Assembly: GCF_037975245.1 (NCBI RefSeq)
Contig: NC_092572.1
Coordinates: 8,437,001-8,501,000 of the forward strand
From: Apostichopus japonicus
Taxonomy: Eukaryota; Echinodermata; Holothuroidea; Aspidochirotida; Stichopodidae
Length of the DNA: 64,000 nucleotides
Direction: 5' to 3'
Position 1 is the first letter of the stretch. Every line of letters begins with the position of its first letter. The position numbers were made by a program, and so were the translations under genes. A model generated the notes under the pieces. It was not told where the DNA came from, searched no databases, and saw only the letters and a program-made list of their open reading frames with translations. Below are positions 12,801 through 23,600 of this stretch, one piece after another.

Positions 12801-13969
12801 CCATGGATATGTTATATGATGTTATATGTGTTATATGATATATGATTTTATGTTGTATATGTTGTATGATATATGTTATATATGTAAATATGATATATTT
12901 TATATGATGTTATATGATATAAAGGTTTTATGATATCTGTTATTTACTTCATTTGTCTTTCCCCATTACCTTACAGATATCTGTAGTGGAACCAGTCACA
13001 GTGGTGGCGCAGGTGGCGGACAGTTCAGACCGTGGTCTGCAGAATCCTGCGAATCAAGTCAGCCACATTACTATCCAGAACAGGGACCCTAATCCAGCTG
13101 CGGCCGCTGCGGCGGCCCAGGTGGTCACAGCGGCCATACAGGGAATCCCCCAGAGCCAGAACGCACAGGGCCTCTCGCTTCAACCGACAGTACAACTGGT
13201 GGTTGCACCTGGTGCCACACCCGAACAGATATCCCAGCAGATCCAGGAGGCACAAGCTGCCCTGAGTCAAGACAGGATGGGAGACGCATCCACCATCAGG
13301 TACATAGATATCTCACAATTAGCCCAGGCCGAGTCCTCTGTGCAGGCCACTGACTTGTTGAATCAGGCCATGTCAGAGCTGCAACACTCCATACAGGACA
13401 GTAACGTACAGCAGTCAGTATCGGACCTGGTCCAGAAGATCCTGCCCCAGATCCAGCAGAACAACCAACATTCGATTTCAGTCTCTCAGATTCCCGTCTC
13501 TCAGATTGCCCACCAGGTCCCTGCCAGCGTGGCACAGCAGATACAAGGCGCCCACATAATGCAACAGCCCGGCGGTCAGGTGGTTGCTATCTCAGCTGAC
13601 GGGACTACCACCCAGACGGTGGACGTGAGCCAGCTGATTCAGATCGGTCCCGCGGCCCAGACGTTGACGCAGGCCGCTGTCGCGGCTTTGCAACAGCAAC
13701 AACAGCAACAACAGCAGCAACAGCAGATTCAGGGTGGACAGCCAGTAGTACAGCAGCAACAAGTGCAGGTACAAACCCAGCAGATGCACCCACAAGTAGT
13801 CCAGGTGCAGACCATTCCTACAGTCACCAACCAGCAACAACAACAGCAGCAGCAGGCCGGTCAGCAACAGGCGGGGGTCAGCTCACAGCCTCAGCAGCAA
13901 GATCGCCAAGCACAACAGCAGACTGTCTTGCTACAACCTCAGTGGAATTATAACCCTCAATACAGATAA
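3769..13969 (+). CDS. PRDM10: PRDM10-like PR-domain zinc finger transcription regulator (5' incomplete)
   Basis: Nine exons join in one open frame: 3769-3813, 3887-4106, 4687-4886, 6077-6767, 7546-7692, 8128-8225, 9555-9804, 10334-12177, 12977-13969 (stop TAA), about 1495 codons. All introns are GT-AG and phases agree. Known of the family: PRDM10 is a nuclear DNA-binding regulator with a PR/SET domain and a C2H2 finger array. Seen here: a Q-rich region (residues ~155-385), the PR domain (~400-545, with [16 protein letters not shown] and [11 protein letters not shown]), an AT-hook-like RG/RPRK stretch after finger 1, 12 C2H2 fingers, and a Q-rich C-terminus. Blocks such as [25 protein letters not shown] and LPIIKPNR match vertebrate PRDM10 as I remember it, and separate it from PRDM15. 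The start codon is not identified; an upstream exon must exist within 1-3768 or outside the window. The gene converges with USF. Confidence 0.95.
3887..4106 (+). CDS. PRDM10: PRDM10 N-terminal exon
   Basis: Acceptor TTTCAG, donor GTAAGT. 220 nt, open only in phase 0 and ending one base into a codon, which the next exon completes. It encodes a polar, disordered-looking stretch with no recognised domain. Confidence 0.7.
4687..4886 (+). CDS. PRDM10: PRDM10 N-terminal acidic exon
   Basis: Acceptor AACAG, donor GTGAGC. 200 nt (2 + 198), phase 0 at the end. It encodes an acidic, Glu/Ala/Pro-rich stretch likely to be disordered. It joins in frame to the Q-rich exon at 6077 across an intron that carries a 0.6-kb minisatellite. 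Confidence 0.75.
4987..5566. repeat. ~24-bp AT-rich minisatellite in PRDM10 intron
   Basis: About two dozen units of the form CTCCCATTATAACAAAAGAA with small variants. No coding role seen. Confidence 0.92.
5741..5845 (+). repeat. Dispersed repeat, short deletion copy in PRDM10 intron
   Basis: Matches both flanks of 1044-1380 but lacks the middle. Part of the same element family as the fragment at 714. Confidence 0.7.
6077..6767 (+). CDS. PRDM10: PRDM10 polyglutamine exon
   Basis: Acceptor TTTAAAG, donor GTAAGC. 691 nt. It encodes about 150 residues dominated by mixed CAA/CAG glutamine runs with His, Pro and Leu, then an acidic Glu/Ser stretch (EEESEDQAE), five histidines, and a basic PSRRPGRK segment. 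A long Q-rich block ahead of the PR domain is not in vertebrate PRDM10 as I recall it, so it is probably lineage-specific. The antisense reading frame is a shadow of the repeat. Confidence 0.85.
6790..7400. repeat. ~115-bp diverged tandem repeat in PRDM10 intron
   Basis: About five units, each with GCTAACTGTAGGTTT, CAGTGATTGTTATCAGACCC and TTGTCAAAGTGATT. It starts within 25 bp of the Q-rich exon donor. Confidence 0.8.
7546..7692 (+). CDS. PRDM10: PRDM10 exon, start of PR domain
   Basis: Acceptor ATCTAG, donor GTAAGT. 147 nt. It encodes an acidic linker, then [10 protein letters not shown], which parallels the vertebrate segment reading VLTRARASLP just before the PR fold. The zinc-knuckle-like Cys motif that precedes this segment in vertebrate PRDM10 is not visible here. 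Confidence 0.9.
8128..8225 (+). CDS. PRDM10: PRDM10 exon, PR domain middle
   Basis: Acceptor TTTTAAG, donor GTGAGC. 98 nt. It encodes [19 protein letters not shown] and onward to ILKWP, equivalent to the vertebrate VFSKRRIPKRTQFGPVEG segment of the PR/SET fold. Confidence 0.95.
9555..9804 (+). CDS. PRDM10: PRDM10 exon, PR domain C-terminal half
   Basis: Acceptor TTTAG, donor GTGGGT. 250 nt. It encodes [39 protein letters not shown] and the following helix, the most diagnostic part of the PR domain. It ends one base into an Ala codon completed by the next exon. Confidence 0.96.
9965..10125. repeat. ~55-bp tandem repeat in PRDM10 intron
   Basis: Three imperfect units with GTTGCCATATG and TTAATATGGACAGGCTA. 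Confidence 0.8.
10334..12177 (+). CDS. PRDM10: PRDM10 exon encoding 12 C2H2 zinc fingers
   Basis: Acceptor TTCACAG, donor GTAAGA. A single 1844-nt exon. Finger 1 ([10 protein letters not shown]) is followed by RG-repeats and an [12 protein letters not shown]-hook-like stretch. Fingers 2-3 ([20 protein letters not shown]), finger 4 ([10 protein letters not shown]), then a ~100-residue linker, then fingers 5-12. The best conserved are [38 protein letters not shown] and [17 protein letters not shown]. Cys and His ligands are intact in all twelve. The antisense frames over this exon are shadows. Confidence 0.97.
12615..12770. repeat. ~58-bp tandem repeat in last PRDM10 intron
   Basis: Three units with TTCCTTGTAGGGATGCCTGA and TATTGTGGTC, followed by an AT/TATG-rich stretch to 12930. 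Confidence 0.85.
12977..13969 (+). CDS. PRDM10: PRDM10 terminal exon, Q-rich C-terminus
   Basis: Acceptor CTTACAG; stop TAA at 13967-13969. 993 nt. It encodes an Ala/Val/Gln-rich tail with polyQ runs and motifs such as [13 protein letters not shown] and [12 protein letters not shown]. The latter parallels the TDLLTQAMTEL segment of vertebrate PRDM10, so this is the true C-terminal exon and not a separate gene. Confidence 0.93.
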   Translation: MSVVEPVTVVAQVADSSDRGLQNPANQVSHITIQNRDPNPAAAAAAAQVVTAAIQGIPQSQNAQGLSLQPTVQLVVAPGATPEQISQQIQEAQAALSQDRMGDASTIRYIDISQLAQAESSVQATDLLNQAMSELQHSIQDSNVQQSVSDLVQKILPQIQQNNQHSISVSQIPVSQIAHQVPASVAQQIQGAHIMQQPGGQVVAISADGTTTQTVDVSQLIQIGPAAQTLTQAAVAALQQQQQQQQQQQQIQGGQPVVQQQQVQVQTQQMHPQVVQVQTIPTVTNQQQQQQQQAGQQQAGVSSQPQQQDRQAQQQTVLLQPQWNYNPQYR

Positions 13970-13985
13970 TTATTGCATTCATTAG

Positions 13986-14555
13986 TTAAAGGCATGTGCG
14001 GTTGCATCCTCAAGGGTATGGTTGGAGGAGGGCAGTGGAATGAATGGGAAGGGGTAACGGCCTAATGCACTTTCATCAGAGTATGATTATGGTCACATCT
14101 TAAAGGCATGTGTGGTTTCATCCTCAAGGGTATGGTTGGAGGAGGGCAGTGGAATGAATGGGAAGGGGTAACGGCCTAATGCACTTTCATCAGAGTATGA
14201 TTATGGTCACATCTTAAAGGCATGTGTGGTTTCATCCTCAAGGGTATGGTTGGAGGAGGGCAGTGGAATGAATGGGAAGGGGTAACGGCCTAATGCACTT
14301 TCATCAGAGTATGATTATGGTCACATCTTAAAGGCATGTGCGGTTTCATCCTCAAGGGTATGGTTGGAGGAGGGCAGTGGAATGGATGGGAAGGGGTAAC
14401 GGCCTAATGCACTTTCATCAGAGTATGATTATGGTCACATCTTAAAGGCATGTGCGGTTGCATCCTCAAGGGTATGGTTGGAGGAGGGCAGTGGAATGGA
14501 TGGGAAGGGGTAACGGCATAATGCACTTTCATCAGAGTATGATTACGGTCACATC
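13986..14555 (+). repeat. 114-bp tandem repeat, five copies, in PRDM10 3' region
   Basis: Copies begin at 13986, 14100, 14214, 14328 and 14442, exactly 114 bp apart and nearly identical (start TTAAAGGCATGTG, end TATGGTCACATC). The array starts 17 bp after the stop codon, so it is probably within the mRNA 3' UTR. The unit is a multiple of three, but the array carries no credible protein. Confidence 0.95.
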
Positions 14556-15112
14556 TTTTCTGTCGATGCAGCATGAATTTGACGTTTGCTTTCATTCACT
14601 GCGTTCAAAATTTAAAAACCTGTTACGATTACAGCTGTATTGGCAATATTTCTAACTTCATCTTGAGCCACTGCCAAAATATTTTGAATTTATTTGGTCA
14701 AAGTTTCTTAGTAAATTCTTGGTGCAATGGGTAGAAACAAAAGTGAAAAGAAAAGTACAGTTTAAATCGTGTACCGGGGACTTCCCTGGAGTCTGATATT
14801 TTGTAATATCCTTAGTCTCATATTCCTTAACCTCCAGGCTGCCCTCCTAATGCCCAGCTGTGATCCATCACCTGAAAGATTCTTTTCAGTTTCACTTTGC
14901 CGATGAACAGATTCATGCTTTTCTGTAATTACGAGGATCTTGCTAGAATCATACTCTTTAACTATGCTATAATTATTTAACTACAATTTGTTCTTATAAA
15001 AGACCAGGAGCTTGTTGTTAATCTTTTCTCTCTTTAGAAGTTTAAAACTAGTTGAATAATTTATGTTCGTTATTTGCAAAACCCTTTCTGCTATGAGAGA
15101 AAAACAGATTGT

Positions 15113-15628
15113 AATAAAGGAAACCATGAAAAACTGAGTGTAAGCTACTGCATGTGTTAGGGAACATTCAAAACTGTGACATCTCCCATTTCTTTCTTAT
15201 CTTGTGGTTATGCTATCAATGGCAGTAAACTGCCTATGAAGACCTGACCATGAGTGGAATTTTGATAAATTAAATACATTAATATTCCGCAGTTGTTTTC
15301 AATCTTTTGCTCAAGTCCTTTGTCCGTCCCAGTACAATTTTGTTTCGAATTGCAATATCTTACTTCATTGTTCTATATCTATCGTTTGTCACTTGGATTG
15401 CTGCTTCCATGTATATATATATATCATTACTGAATTTTAAATACTCACTTTTAAAATAAACCTTGTACTGACTGAGTGTCTTGTGAATTAAATCACTCTG
15501 ATAAAATCAATGTTTTGACTAGCTTTGTAGTCTTTATTTGTCCCACGCTATAATTTGGTTAAATAGTTCTCTGATGCTGTTGCAGCTATACGCCTCATTT
15601 GTTGACTTGTTTGACTGTTATGAATAAA
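15113..15628 (+). promoter_or_regulatory. Candidate poly(A) signals of PRDM10
   Basis: AATAAA occurs on the + strand at 15113-15118, 15455-15460 and 15623-15628, 1.1-1.7 kb past the PRDM10 stop and before the convergent USF 3' region. Which one is used cannot be told without transcripts. The rest of 13970-16650 shows no coding potential. Confidence 0.35.
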
Positions 15629-16672
15629 GCCCACTGAACACTGCCCCCAACTTTATCACAAAACCACAGACTCGTCACGACCATCCATACATGGATAATT
15701 GTTGGGTAGTTTGCGTAAGATGACCATTTAATTTTTGGCTCGTTTTAAGTCTCGTAGGCTTTGGTCAGGAGAACTGGACATGTACTAATTTATTCCAACT
15801 GGCAGACAATCGGCAGTTTGCGTTGATTCAAGACTAAAACTGCTCTGGTTTAATAAATGCAACCAATAACAGGGTTATATATTTGCATGTGACCTAGATG
15901 AGATCTGGTCATTTACAGTTTATTAGTTTGTGTGGGGTCAGTTGTAAGTCAATGGGTGATGGATGATCAGAAACATTCTGGACGGTCCAGTTGCATCAGC
16001 AAGTGATCAGTTGGCCATGTGTATGTGGGGGTTTTACACTACTGATATTAGATGCCAATAGATTTACAAAAGGAAATACAACCACCATCTAAAGTGTGAC
16101 AGGCATGACTCAACCTCCTGTCCCCCTCCCCACCCCTCCTACCCATAGATACCATCATTATGCCAAGAACTGTTCTCTTCCCCTAGTTTAGTTAGGGATT
16201 GTCATTTTCTCTAGTACTTGTGTCATATTATCTGCCAGTCAGGCAGTTTAGTTCACTTTTGTTTGTTATTAACCAAAAAAACAGTCTTATCACTGAAAAA
16301 CAAATGTAGGTGTTGGAAACAAATGATACTGAAAAGATACTATCATCATTTACCAAGTAGCACCATTATCAGATCTAATAACATGGTAAGGAATAGAAGT
16401 ATACAAATTCCAGTATTTTAGACTTGATCAAGCCTCCAAGAGTATTTGAAGGATGAAGAAACTTCTCCAGTACTTTTGCTGAGTGGGTTGTAATGTTGGT
16501 CATTACAAATATCTCCATCCCAAAGTCTATTTATGATGCTTCATATTTTTAGGATGAGTGAAAAAAAAGCCCATCTCATTGAAAATAAATCGTTAGGTAA
16601 TGCTTGAGATACGTCAACAGACACAGAAAAGATAGACACATAGACTGCTTCAAGTCTTAAAAACAATACAAA

Positions 16673-16678
16673 TTTATT
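16673..16678 (-). promoter_or_regulatory. Candidate poly(A) signal of USF
   Basis: AATAAA on the minus strand, about 3.8 kb past the USF stop. The intervening 16679-20483 is AT-rich, has no credible ORF and could be a long 3' UTR. Other signals may be used. Confidence 0.3.
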
Positions 16679-19600
16679 ACAAAGATCTTTGCAAATCTTG
16701 CAGAATGGTTATAAAAATTGATATTTTTTGTGTGAATTGTTCCCCAAGGTCCACTAAGACAGATTACAGTAGCCACAGATAATGATCAAAACTATAACTG
16801 TAGAAACCAAAGAAATGACCCAACATGTTTGAAGTCCTAGATATCTCTATAAGCTGACTGACAGATATAAACAACAATTGTATTATGAACCCAATGGTGT
16901 CAATACTAGGCAGTGGCAGTGCCCCAAACACATGTTACAAGGTAACAGATACCTCGTAACTGTGTGGATGGGATGGTGATAGGGAGGGGGAAGAGGGGGG
17001 GAGAGGGGGGGGGGGAGAGGTTGCGGTTAACTCCAAGCAAGTCTGTCATAAGTGCATCTCTACTATTTAGCTTGGTCAAGTAATACTTAAACATGCATGA
17101 ATGTCCAAGAAAATAATACAAGCTTGTTAAGAGGAAGGTCACAGGCCAACAAAAGATTTGAATCCAGAATAACAAAAGATAAGTTGGCTCAAAATCATGC
17201 ACTCGTGAAATGAACAAAGGCCTTAGGCTTCGGCATCCTACTGGACAACCTTGAATGTGTTTGTGAAATCATACATTTATTTCATCTCCTCACACCAAAG
17301 TTTCTCTCTCCTACAATTTCAATTTGTGCATAACTGGCCCCTATTGGAGTATTAATGATACGGCTTTTGTAAAATAAAATTGTTAACTGAAAACATGCTT
17401 GCTGGTCCCCTCTTTCACAGTGCAATGAAAAGCAGCTTACAGCACCTACAAGTTAGACTTTAGGAGATATTAACCCTTGACTGGTATAGATCAAAACTAC
17501 CATACTCAAGTATTGCTCCTTACTAATTTTCACTCAAAGGGAATTTCTCTTCCCAATCCCCCCACCCCCACCCCCCTCACACCATTTCCTCCAATTATTC
17601 TCATCTTCAGTCTCTCTTATTACTAGGAAATCAATAACAAACAAACAAACACAAGGCCAAATAATGAAAATACCCATAAAGTTTATCAGTTTACTGTCAT
17701 TCAGGTCTTAGAACAGACCACTTGAAATGAAAATTGATGAGGATAAAATCAAAAACCCAAAATATAAACATCGCAATAATACAGTACACACTTTTCAAAG
17801 GATGCAACCATCACTTTACACGTACAGCTGTGTGCTATAAAGTTACACAACCATAAAGCACTTTACCCCTTTACCGAGCACACAGAGCCTTGTTCTGTAT
17901 AACCAGGACAGGATATTCTGTCTCGCCAAAATGACAGTTAACAAGAACTGTAAGGCTTTCATCAATGATTCTTGTACAGTTATGACGTTTAAGGCCTAGC
18001 TACAAATCCGTATAAAAGCACCTTAAATGTAGACCAGGAAGTTGTAGTATGTACTTGGTAATTAATGTAAGAATGGTATATTTTGTTTGTTAGTATATTT
18101 CATTGCAAAACACAAAAAAAAGCCTGCATTACATTACATAACATTTATACAAACACCAACCCTGCCATTTGAAAGATTTGTTACTATGATCAAGTCAAAC
18201 TTAGAAATTTTTTTGAGCGAACACTGGGTTAATTTTGAATGATATTAAACAGAACATGTCAATATTTATGTATTTTCACTGATTTGTAACAAGAAAAGTT
18301 TAGAAAAATCAAACTGCTTATCCTGAAAAAAAAAAATTGGAATCAAGAAAATCACAAAAGGTTGCATCAAACATGTACATGTACAATGAGTCTCGCTGGT
18401 AGGGTCCGTTCTCTGTAAGTATGGATCCAGTATGCATTTTTCTCAATCTTACAACACATGTTATTAAAAGTACCAAAACGATAGTGAATTTCAGACCTTT
18501 ATAATTTGGTTACATTAATCATATCTTACAACAATAACACACCCAACCTTGTCATATTCACATTAGCAGTGAGTGTAAAAGCAGCACATATTTTCCAAGG
18601 AAACCTCACATATTAAAATAATCGTATTGAGGACAAGCCAAACCATACGGGCACAATGTAAGACGTGTTGGTCCAAGCAAGTACAAGGTCACACTCTCAA
18701 TGCTATAGAGCCCATTTACTGAATGTGGATCCAAGAGGTGCAGTTTCTCAAATGGTTTTAACGACTTTCCTAAAATTATGTATCGGTTGCAACAGAGGTA
18801 TTTCTTTAGCATTTTCTTCAGTGTTGAGAACAGTCCATTTTCCCTTTACTCAAACTTTGCCCCCCTCACCCCCAAGTAACAAGGGTTGGAGGAGCATGTA
18901 CCTTGCAACAAACACCGTAAACAAGTGTTATACCTCCGTATCCGAATATATCTACTGCCTCAACATCAAGTGTGTTGCTCCATATTACAGCCTGCCAACC
19001 CCTACAAACATTGACATTTGAGTCAGCCATGCTTTCAACTCAATCACCCTAATCAGCTTCTCTGTTGCTTGGATGGGAAAGTGTGTTGTGAGTTTGGGGT
19101 GGGGTGGGGGGGGGTGGTGAGGGTGTCACTTGTAGTTCTGAAAGACAATTATTTCATTTCTAATATTCTAATGCCTACCCTATCTGACCGAGGCTTAATC
19201 CAATAACGTACACTAACATTACATTATATACACCTTATTGTACTGTATATATACACTGTTACGCCTCCTCGCAACTCACAGCCTACACACTGCAGTGACA
19301 CCACTTCTTCTCATAAATTTACACTCTTTCCAAGGATTACAAAAAAACAAAAAAAAGTTCAAACAAGAACAAAACCATTTCTTTCTTCAAAAGGCCCATT
19401 TTTGAGAGAGAATTTTGTACAACCTGTGACTTCACCTTTCCCATTCGTTAGTGACAATTCCACAAAGTTAGGAAGTCAGCAGAGACCCTTCACAGAAGCT
19501 CTACAAGTCTTTACAATGTGATATTCCTGGGCAGTCAGGGTACATTTTATCGCTCAGATTTTAACAGCTCTAAACCCTCTCTTATAAAATACTGTGGTTC

Positions 19601-19845
19601 CTGTGTACAAAATGTGCTATACATATTTGCGTTTTTATCTGCAATTGCCGATTTTGCATAGCAGTTTACTATGCGATACCGGGTTGGTTATTCCCTGGCA
19701 TTTGCTGATGTGCTACTTAACTAGGCAATGAAGTTTAATTTACATGGAGAACCCTATTGCAGATTCTTTTTTTCTTTTCTTTTTTGAGGGGGAGGGAGGG
19801 GGGAGGCCAGCTGCAAATCTTTTCTGGAGAAAGTTTAGAGTTACT

Positions 19846-20005
19846 GTATATACAACACACCTTTAGTTGTACTGTATGTAATATACAACACATGTTAAGC
19901 GTTACTGCATAGACAACACATGTTTAGTGGTAGTGTATAGACAACACATGTTTAGTGGTACTGTATACACAACACATGTTTAGTGGTACTGTATACAAAA
20001 TAAAC
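19846..20005. repeat. ~31-bp tandem repeat in USF 3' region
   Basis: Five units of the form CAACACATGTTTAGTGGTAC TGTATA. Confidence 0.85.
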
Positions 20006-20483
20006 ATTTAGTATCATCATTCTAGAAAGTATAGCAGCATGGCCTCCCAAGACCCTTATATATATCTACATTTCACAGATTTCCAACTTGCACATCACTG
20101 AATTTCATCCCAGGAATTAAATAGTTCGTCGACCAACGAATCATGATAGATCTGCTGGACTAATGAGTCTATCAAAGCAACCCTGTATGAAACAATCAAC
20201 ACATGTATATGGTAGATCACACTAATACTCAAAGTACCACCAAAAATGGACTGAAAGGTTGTCCGTCTTCAAAGTTAAATCCTCCAAATAATTCTCATAG
20301 ATTTTAACGAGCATACATTCAAGACTGCAAGAACTTGTCTTCCATTTGAATGGTTCCAGAGAAACATGCCCACCGAGTGGCTTTCAACTCATCCTGGAAG
20401 CCTATGGTATACACAAATGTCATCCAATAAATACCCCCCTCCCTCCCTCCCTCCCTACCCCAACCCCCCCAACCCCTCCATGA

Positions 20484-20699
20484 CTAACTGTTCACACTCT
20501 GCACAGGTTCCACACCGTGTTGCTGCAGCTGCGCTCTCAGGAGTGCATTCTCGTTTTTTAGTTCCTCCACCTGCTGCCGATGGATCTCCAACTCTACCGA
20601 TAGTCGCTCCGTTTCTTTCAAGCTCTCTGCCATCTTGCTGTTGGCATTCTTCAGATCGTCGATGTACTCGCAGGTCTTCATGAGAATCCCACCTTTGCT
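20484..20699 (-). CDS. USF: USF terminal exon (loop, helix 2, leucine zipper)
   Basis: Acceptor TTTTGCAG, stop at 20484-20486. It encodes SKGGILMKTCEYIDDLKNAN, then the zipper with LSVELEIHRQQVEELKNENA and ALLRAQLQQHG. It aligns with the C-terminus of human USF1. Confidence 0.97.
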   Translation of the reverse strand, partial: SKGGILMKTCEYIDDLKNANSKMAESLKETERLSVELEIHRQQVEELKNENALLRAQLQQHGVEPVQSVNS

Positions 20700-23600
20700 C
20701 TGCAAAAAGTCCAAAGAATACTCACCCTGTAATGTCAAAGGTCATTTGATATCAATTAGCTCACCCAGTAGACACACAGCACAGTCTGATCGTGCAAAAA
20801 ATAAAGCTTTGAGATTCTTATCAAAATTGGCTCTCTGACAATTTAAGAGTTACAAACAAGAAGAAAATGTTTGTCTTCACCTACATAAGTGATTTCTACA
20901 TTATTTTCTCTTAATATTTTTATGATTTATCAGATGTTTAGTCCACATGCAGTGTTAACAACACTCAAGCTTGCCTAGTTATCTGTACAGCTGCTCTCAG
21001 CCTCTCATTGACAATTTCGATTCCTGCTTGACTCTGAAAAAGGCCTATCACTACCGGTAAGAAAAATTATAATTATAGGACAATTCAGGCCACTAGGATG
21101 TGTGTTAAAAGGCATCAAAGCCAGTTAAATTGTGTTTCATTTAGTTCTTCACTGGTATAAGAACCATGCTCATTCAGATAGAACCTAAAAATAAAGAAAC
21201 CTTCTTAGCATTTTGTGTTTCCAGAAATCTGAGTACATTATGACTTACACGCAGTTAATATTGCTGGAAATTATGTCATCCCTACTTCATCATATGGGAA
21301 CTATTTTAGGTTGCCCAACTTTACTTTACCTTTCAACGAGGGCATAAATATCCTCTCAAATTATGAAGAAAACAAACATTTTGATAAACTAAACTTGGAC
21401 AAAAGATTTATTTAGTTATCGTGTTCACAAAGTTTTCTGACTGTGACCTCTGTTGGCCCCAAATGACCATTGAACTTCACAGAAAACAATAGATTTCTTG
21501 TACTCAATATGAGGGATCCACATTCCAAGTATGAAGTTAATACACCATTAATTATTGAGTTACCATGTTAACAAGTAAGTGTCACAAACATACACAGGCC
21601 ATCACCATTGCTAAGAATCCTTTTGCCTCTGGCAAGGAATCACAAAAGAATATTGCAAACTAAAAACTTGGACAAAGATACTATTATTAATGACAGAGTC
21701 TGACAAATGACCTGGCCTTGTTTTGATTGGTCCAAAGAACAATCAGGAACCAGCTTGGACAATTTTACTATCCAATTATTTATTTTGTCTCTCCATCACA
21801 TAGATTTCTTTCCCCCACCCCCCCCCCCCGGCAAGGAATCCAAAAACATTTTGAAAACCTAAACTTGGACAAAAGAAACTATTGTTAATGACAAAGTCTG
21901 ACAAATTACCTGGCCTTGTTTTGATTGGTCCATAGAACAATCAGGAACCAGCTTGGACAATTTTACAATCCAATTATTTATTTTGTCTCTCCGCCTCCTC
22001 TCAACCTCATTGTGTGTCGCCCTCCTTCTATCATCCCTGGCTGTTCGTACTGTGTCGAGTTTCCTGAAGAAAAAAAATCAATAAGAAAATAAATCAGATG
22101 GCAATAATTGTGGTGGACCGATATGTCTCTTTAAGACAGAGGTGCTCACGAAATGTAAACCAATATGTCTCTACAGGACAGAGGTGCTCACGAAATGTGG
22201 ACCTATATCTCTTTAGGATAGGGGTGCTGGACCTATATATGTCTCTTTAACGCAGAGGTGCTCACAAAATGGAACTTACTAGCCACAGTGAGTTTAGTAT
22301 CCAATCCAAATGCTGCAACATCGAAGAATGTAATTACCCATGAAATCGGGATATTACAGTTTATCATCCTATAAAGTGACAGGTTTTCAAAGTAGGGGTC
22401 ACTACCCTTACTAGGGCCCCCCCCCCCCAAAGAAAAAAAAAATTTGATGGGCAAAAATTTGGATGAAAAAAAATAATTCCTGATATTTTGTGGCAAACCA
22501 GAATGCAAAAATGCATTGAGGTTTCGATGATGTAACATGAGCAGTTTTCTTCATGAATCTGACAAAATGTAAAGTGAGGGTGAAAAATAATTCCTGATAT
22601 TTTGTGGAAAAAGAGTGGAAATAACTTGCCAAAAGTTGCAATCTACACAACACTATTTTGCCTCTAAGCACCCTTAATCATATAAAAAAATTAACGTGTG
22701 AAAGACAAATCCACCTTGTAGACCCCATCCCCCGGCCACAACGTCCACCACTGGGGGGAGTCACTAGGATGTAGGAGATGAAAGTTGGGGTCGTCAAGCA
22801 AAAAGGTTTGAATGAGAAGGACGTAAGAAATCACAGCATGAGCAGTGTCCATCAGTAATGTTGCAACATCCTGTTGGAGGTACGCACTAGGCCTCTACAC
22901 ACAAACTCCTCAACGTATATGTGTATCACTACCACAAAGTTCTGCATGCTGCATTATCATAAAGGTTTTGAAAACCTTTCCAGAGGGCCGCACTCTGTCC
23001 ACATGTGTTCTAAACCAATGGTGATTTATGATGTAAGTAAACAAATAATACAAAATGTGCTAATAAATTTAAAAAAAAACAGAGAAAAAAGAGCAACTAA
23101 TTTACATAGATAATAATACTCTCATACACACACACACTAGTAATTACACTGTAAAGAATAATCATGTGAATAAATGAATAAATTATCATAGGGGCCAATA
23201 CTAACGGTACCCTGATAGAAGAAGAAGGTCAGTGTAACGCTTTCACAATTCATGATCAATAAATAGTTTAAGACTAACTTTTGGGTTTACTTTTTTTTTT
23301 TGTATTAAAAAAGAAAAGCAAAACAGTGGTTGAAGAATTCAGGGGACTGTTAAGGGGACAGGCCCCCGCCCCCACTCTCCCCGAAATACCACTGTGAACA
23401 ATGCTTTAGCTCTACAGGAAATATGGAATAGTTATTGGTACAATTGGCCTTTGTGATCTTTGGCCTTGAGCAATATCTTGGGGTGACAACATAAGAAAAG
23501 TAAATGGGGAAGGGCTTTAGGTAGGCCTTTAATACCACTATCAGGAACACCGCTACAAACTTACGGGGAAAACTGATGAGTTCTTGGTGCGATTGTCCTC

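Noticed and set aside
16978..17020. G-rich tract as a functional quadruplex in the USF 3' region
   Set aside because: Similar poly-G/poly-C runs are scattered through the window; nothing singles this one out.
21712..21794. Mutually exclusive alternative USF bHLH exon
   Set aside because: No usable acceptor (purine/G-rich upstream on the gene strand) and no basic region; kept only as a finding.
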